A stretch of DNA of 64,000 nt from Celeribacter neptunius (GTDB lineage: Bacteria; Pseudomonadota; Alphaproteobacteria; Rhodobacterales; Rhodobacteraceae): positions 1 through 64,000 of the forward strand of contig NZ_FORH01000010.1 of NCBI RefSeq assembly GCF_900113955.1. Reading direction: 5' to 3'. Below are positions 60,467-64,000 of the stretch, one piece after another. Under the pieces are notes generated by a model. It did not search any database. It had not been told where the DNA came from and saw only the letters and a list, made by a program, of their open reading frames with translations. Position 1 is the stretch's first letter. Every line of letters begins with the position of its first letter. Made by a program: the position numbers and the translations under genes.

Positions 60467-60811
60467 ATGAGACGTTGGGCGCGCCTTATCTGCATTCTCT
60501 CGCTGGTGGCTTTTGCCATCGGCGCGGTCGCGCAGTCTGCGGGCTCAATTGCCATGGCCTCGTCAATGGTCTCCACGGACAGCGGCATGATGGCGATGGA
60601 CGATTGCGACGCCTGCGGCAGCTTGGAAGACGGTAAGATGGGTTCCGTCTGTGATTTTGTGTGCAATGCCGCGGGAATGGCCGCTCTTCTTTCGATTCCG
60701 GCTGGCACCAGCCCGATCGCTGCCGCCGCGGCCCATGAAATCCGGCCAATGGACGTTCCGCACGGAATATCTGGCCCCCCGGCCAAACAACCTCCTCGAG
60801 TCTACCTCTGA
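60467..60811 (+). CDS. Small exported cysteine-containing protein
   Basis: A 114-residue protein with a signal peptide (to about residue 25) and a Met/Asp/Cys part MMAMDDCDACGSLEDGKMGS, VCDFVCNAAGM. Such small Cys/Met-rich periplasmic proteins accompany copper oxidases (CopL-like or related). It lies 136 bases before the CueO-like oxidase on the same strand. The family was not recognised with certainty. Metal binding is inferred from residues and neighbours. Confidence 0.65.
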   Translation: MRRWARLICILSLVAFAIGAVAQSAGSIAMASSMVSTDSGMMAMDDCDACGSLEDGKMGSVCDFVCNAAGMAALLSIPAGTSPIAAAAAHEIRPMDVPHGISGPPAKQPPRVYL

Positions 60812-60947
60812 TCTGACACACGGCGCTTGATTGCGCTTCGTGTGTTTCTCCGTGCCGGACGCCCCCAAATGGGCGTTTGCGCGGGGCCATGAACGTCGCT
60901 GAGCAATTGCTTTGGCGGCGTACAGTGAAATCAGAGAGTGTTTATCC

Positions 60948-62393
60948 ATGTCCTACCAAATCAGTTCCCGTTTCAGTCGCCGATCTTTTCTTGCAACATC
61001 CTTGGCGGGTTTCGGCGCCGCGGCTTTCGGAAAGCCTCTGCGCGCCGAGCCGCAAATCCGCAGCTTTTCGCTGCGCCCCGCGCCGGGACAGGCAAGGCTG
61101 GTCCCAGAACCTTATCCCGCAACCCCCGTTTGGGGCTTCAACGGTCAGGTTCCCGGCCCGGAGCTACGGGTTCGGCAAGGCGATCGGCTGCGCATCGTCG
61201 TCACAAACGGTCTGGACGAGGAAACCACCGTCCATTGGCACGGACTTCGTCTGCCGAACGCGATGGACGGGGTTCCACACCTGACGCAGAAGCCGATCGC
61301 ACCCGGAGAAACCTTCACCTACGAGTTCGACGCGATCGATGCCGGGACCTTTTGGTATCACCCCCACCAGCGCAGTTTCGAGCAGGTCGGACGTGGGCTG
61401 GCCGGACCACTCATCATCGACGAATCCAACCCGCCGCGGGTCGACCGCGATGTCACCTGGCTGCTTGACGACTGGCGGCTGACGCGGGACGCGGCGATTG
61501 CGGATGACTTCGGCGCAGCCATGGACATGAGCCATGCGGGCCGTCTGGGCAATACTGTCACGATAAATGGGCGTGTTCCCGATGTCTTCGTGGTGCGGCA
61601 AGGCGAACGCATCCGGTTGCGGCTGATCAATGCCGCCAACGCCCGCATCTTCGCGCTCGACTTCGGCGACCTTTCCGCGCGCATCATTGCGCTCGACGGC
61701 CAGCCGATCACCCCGCACGCCGCGCCTGACGGTGTCGTGGTTCTGGGCCCGGCGATGCGTGCCGACATAATGCTCGATTGCCCTGCCGACCCGGGAACCA
61801 CGCTTCAAATCGTCGACCGCGCCTATCGCGATAATGAATTTAACCTGCTGGATGTCGTCTTTGACGAAACGCCCCTGCGTGCCACGCCGCCGGAATGGGA
61901 AATTGCCCTTCCAGCCAATCCACTGATCGAACCTGATCTGAACGCAGCCCGTCGTCACGAAATCCTGTTCACCGGGGGCATGATGGGCGCCATGGTCGAG
62001 CGCCAGATGGGCCCGAGCCAGTCCGGCAGCATGATGGGCGGAATGATGGGTGGCGTTGTGGGTGGCGGCATGTGGTTCGTCAATGGCGTCGCGGCCGAAG
62101 GGCACATGCTCGATCCCTTCCTGACATTGGAGCGCGACGCGAGCCATATCCTCCAAATGACGAACGCCACTGCCTTCGACCATCCGATCCACCTGCACGG
62201 CCACTCCTTCCGCGTCATCAGCCGCGATGGCGTGCCGACCGAATTCCGTGAATGGCAGGACACCGTGCTGATCGCGCCGCGCGAGCAGGTCGAAATCGCC
62301 CTGGTCGCCGACAATCCCGGAGACTGGATGTTCCATTGCCACATCCTTGAGCACCAGGCGGCCGGGATGATGGGCGTGATCCGCGTCGCATGA
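60948..62393 (+). CDS. CueO-like multicopper oxidase
   Basis: A 481-residue three-domain multicopper oxidase. Twin-arginine signal FSRRSFLATSLAG is followed by copper motifs TTVHWHGLRLPN, GTFWYHPHQRS, HPIHLHGHSFRV and WMFHCHILEHQAAGMMGV. A Met-rich insert (MMGAMVERQMG, then SMMGGMMGG) at about 345-380 is the Cu(I)-binding feature of CueO. It would detoxify periplasmic copper by oxidising Cu(I). The start is the ATG before the Tat signal. Its stop overlaps the start of the next gene by 4 bases. Confidence 0.92.
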   Translation: MSYQISSRFSRRSFLATSLAGFGAAAFGKPLRAEPQIRSFSLRPAPGQARLVPEPYPATPVWGFNGQVPGPELRVRQGDRLRIVVTNGLDEETTVHWHGLRLPNAMDGVPHLTQKPIAPGETFTYEFDAIDAGTFWYHPHQRSFEQVGRGLAGPLIIDESNPPRVDRDVTWLLDDWRLTRDAAIADDFGAAMDMSHAGRLGNTVTINGRVPDVFVVRQGERIRLRLINAANARIFALDFGDLSARIIALDGQPITPHAAPDGVVVLGPAMRADIMLDCPADPGTTLQIVDRAYRDNEFNLLDVVFDETPLRATPPEWEIALPANPLIEPDLNAARRHEILFTGGMMGAMVERQMGPSQSGSMMGGMMGGVVGGGMWFVNGVAAEGHMLDPFLTLERDASHILQMTNATAFDHPIHLHGHSFRVISRDGVPTEFREWQDTVLIAPREQVEIALVADNPGDWMFHCHILEHQAAGMMGVIRVA

Positions 62394-63340
62394 GCAGAGG
62401 AGCATGCAGATTGAAGTCGATTGAGATTGGATGTCGGCCAAACCGGCGCAAGGTACTCACCGCGGCACTCAGTATCGGCGTCGCTTCGATGTTGCCGGGG
62501 TTCGCACTCGCGGCGAGCGATGGTGATCCAGCGGCACTTGCCTTTGATGGCGATACCATTCTGCTGGCGAGAGGAGGGCTGTTCGTCAGTGACGATGACG
62601 GCCGGACTTGGACCGCGGCAGAGACACCGGGGAACGTGCTGTCGCTGGCGACCCATCGCGACCGGCCCGGCCGTGTGGTTGCGGGGCTCGCCGTGGGCGG
62701 TGTCAGCACTTCCGAAGATGGGGGCGCTTCGTGGCGCGTCAGCGACGCTGGGCTGCCTGACGGAGAGATCAATGCCGTTGCCATCGCCTCGCGGAACTCG
62801 GACATGATCTATGCCTCGGTTCGCGGCGACGGATTGTGGAAGAGCGAGGACGCCGGCGCAACCTGGTCGCTCGCCATGGACCGCCCCTGGCTCGACGACG
62901 CAGAGCGCGAACCTCTTGCTCTGGCTTCGGTCGAGCTTGAAACCGGCATGGGCGGGATCTGGATCTATGCGGGCACCGAGGTTGGCCTTGCGCGGGTGCC
63001 CGATTGCTTTTGTCGCTGGCAGGACGTGCAGCCAGGCAACGCGATGGACGCATTGGTTGCGGGTGAAGCCCCACCGTCCGAAGCGCCATTGCCAGGCGGT
63101 CAACCGATCCTGTCGCTGGCCAGTGCCCCCTCGGCGCCGGAAGTGATGTATGCCGCTCTGCGTTCGGGCCTCTGGGCATCGCAGGACGGCGGAGTCATCT
63201 GGCAAAAGCGGGCCAGCAAAGCTGCGACCGCTGTTGCGGTTCATCCAAGAGACGAGACCTACATCGCTGCCCTGTTGGGCGGCATCTTGAAATTCAGCCG
63301 TGACGGCGGCGCAACCTGGATCGAAACAGGAGAACTATGA
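62390..63340 (+). CDS. Exported beta-propeller (BNR/sialidase-like) protein
   Basis: A 316-residue protein with repeated Asp-box motifs: SDDDGRTWTA, SEDGGASWRV, SEDAGATWSL, SQDGGVIWQK and SRDGGATWIE. It forms a five- or six-bladed propeller. A Tat-like signal NRRKVLTAALSIG is at the N-terminus. It resembles the F510_1955-type proteins found next to copper oxidases and DUF411. Enzyme residues of sialidases are not apparent, so it may be a scaffold or metal-binding protein. Coupled by 4-base overlaps on both sides. Confidence 0.82.
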   Translation: MSRGACRLKSIEIGCRPNRRKVLTAALSIGVASMLPGFALAASDGDPAALAFDGDTILLARGGLFVSDDDGRTWTAAETPGNVLSLATHRDRPGRVVAGLAVGGVSTSEDGGASWRVSDAGLPDGEINAVAIASRNSDMIYASVRGDGLWKSEDAGATWSLAMDRPWLDDAEREPLALASVELETGMGGIWIYAGTEVGLARVPDCFCRWQDVQPGNAMDALVAGEAPPSEAPLPGGQPILSLASAPSAPEVMYAALRSGLWASQDGGVIWQKRASKAATAVAVHPRDETYIAALLGGILKFSRDGGATWIETGEL

Positions 63341-63834
63341 TGGAGAAAATGATGCAGAGAAGAAACGCGCTTGGTCTGATTGGCAGCGGCATTGTCGGAA
63401 TGGTGGGCCTGACCACATCGGCTTGGGCGCAAGCGACAGGCGATGTGGCGCCCGGTCTGACGGGCAGCGAAAGGCAGATCACCATCTGGCGCGATCCGGG
63501 CTGCGGCTGCTGTGATGCCTATGGGGATTATCTCGAAGAACACGGCTTTACCGTAACGCGTGTGGATGACCGCGACTTCGACAAACGCTCGGTCGAAGTC
63601 GGTGTGCCCGCCCAGGGCATCGGCTGCCACTTGGCCGAAATCGACGGCTACTATGTCAGCGGTCTCGTCCCCGTCGACATCATCGAGCGGCTGCTGGAAA
63701 CCCGTCCGGCGATAACGGGTATCACCTTGCCGGGAATGCCCGCGAATGCACCCGGGATGGCTGCGGTCAAGTCAGGCACGCTAAGGACCTACGCCTTTGG
63801 CCCGGAAGGAATCTCAATCTATGCCGATGAATAA
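63337..63834 (+). CDS. DUF411 metal-binding protein
   Basis: A 165-residue exported protein of the DUF411 (CopG-like) family. The site DPGCGCCDAYGDYLEEHGF has the CxCC metal ligands, followed by GVPAQGIGCHLAEIDGYYVS and the typical ITLPGMPANAPGM. An N-terminal signal peptide is present. It probably binds copper in the periplasm and passes it to the nearby oxidase. Its start overlaps the propeller gene by 4 bases. Confidence 0.93.
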   Translation: MMEKMMQRRNALGLIGSGIVGMVGLTTSAWAQATGDVAPGLTGSERQITIWRDPGCGCCDAYGDYLEEHGFTVTRVDDRDFDKRSVEVGVPAQGIGCHLAEIDGYYVSGLVPVDIIERLLETRPAITGITLPGMPANAPGMAAVKSGTLRTYAFGPEGISIYADE

Positions 63835-64000
63835 GGGGCCGAAAAACCGACTGGCGAAGGGTACGGTCAGGCGGTCAGTGCACCTCGCTGCCCTAGTGTC
63901 CACGCTCGCGACCACCGGCGTTGTGGTGCTGGCCCAATCGGAACCGGTGGACCCGCGTGTCGAGGGACTGACGTTCTTGGGAGAGCCCGTGCTTGCATCC
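63821..64000 (+). CDS. Start of an exported protein, cut by the window end
   Basis: 60 codons are visible: a basic beginning (MPMNKGPKNRLAKGTVRRS), a hydrophobic signal (VHLAALVSTLATTGVVVLAQ), and a short mature start SEPVDPRVEGLTFLG. GGAAGGA lies about 10 bases before the ATG. It overlaps the DUF411 gene by 14 bases, so it is in the same operon. The family cannot be determined from this fragment. A periplasmic metal or redox protein is likely from context. Confidence 0.6.
   Translation, partial: MPMNKGPKNRLAKGTVRRSVHLAALVSTLATTGVVVLAQSEPVDPRVEGLTFLGEPVLAS

Noticed and set aside
1-64000. CRISPR array, tRNA or rRNA genes
   Set aside because: No regularly spaced repeats and no cloverleaf or rRNA stretches were recognised on either strand.

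Overview
The window is a stretch of a large, GC-rich, self-transmissible plasmid from an alphaproteobacterium, most likely a member of the Rhodobacterales. The evidence is a repA-repB-repC cassette, a VirB/VirD4 type IV secretion system with a VirD2-like relaxase, the family composition, and the mostly high-GC codon usage. No rRNA, tRNA or chromosomal core gene was recognised.

Layout. (1) 2-7831: the virB operon on the + strand (virB4 3' end, a small lipoprotein, a virB1/virB5-like transglycosylase, virB5, virB8, virB9, virB10, virB11, a small exported protein, virB6). (2) 7860-15570: a cargo segment splits virB from virD4. It holds a truncated AraC regulator, three SDR/NmrA-type oxidoreductases each divergent from a LysR regulator, and an Atu4866-type protein with an exported NTF2-like protein. 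(3) 15685-22875: the mobilisation module, with virD4, relaxase and mobC on the - strand, a hairpin-dense presumed oriT, and a virC1/virC2-like pair on the + strand. (4) 22968-30223: a defence-like island. It holds a Fic protein with a palindromic operator, a cysteine-rich orphan, and an operon for a bacterial ubiquitin-like conjugation pathway (tandem Ubl, E2, JAB-E1 fusion, DUF6527-type protein, XRE regulator). Divergent from that operon are a sigma-like factor, a charged protein and an ImmA/IrrE metallopeptidase. (5) 30263-48766: a long block of plasmid-associated genes, mostly on the - strand (WGR, DUF2493, Toprim, a 1464-residue methyltransferase-helicase of the strawberry notch type, DUF6915, DUF6878, RadC-like, DUF932, SSB). 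It is interrupted by + strand insertions: an Abi-like gene and a zincin-like gene. (6) 48767-57059: a large ParB-like protein, repCBA with parS-like palindromes and a DnaA box, a serine recombinase and an RHE_PE00001-type protein. (7) 57387-64000: a metal-handling island (ZIP transporter, two multicopper oxidases, MntR-like regulator, beta-propeller protein, DUF411 protein), cut by the window end.

How it works together. repABC replicates and partitions the plasmid. MobC, the relaxase and VirC-like proteins would process oriT, VirD4 would couple it, and the VirB channel would export it. The block-5 genes share conserved 5' leaders (37567, 41272, 41888, 43763, 50936), which suggests coordinated expression, perhaps on entry into a recipient.

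The most notable system is the Ubl operon. Its E1 has no cysteine in the crossover loop, its E2 appears to have serine where the catalytic cysteine would fall, and the Ubl ends in GGAA and so would need trimming. The architecture belongs to prokaryotic Ubl systems predicted by comparative genomics. The coupling to a divergent sigma/ImmA-IrrE module, and its function on this plasmid, are the open questions.
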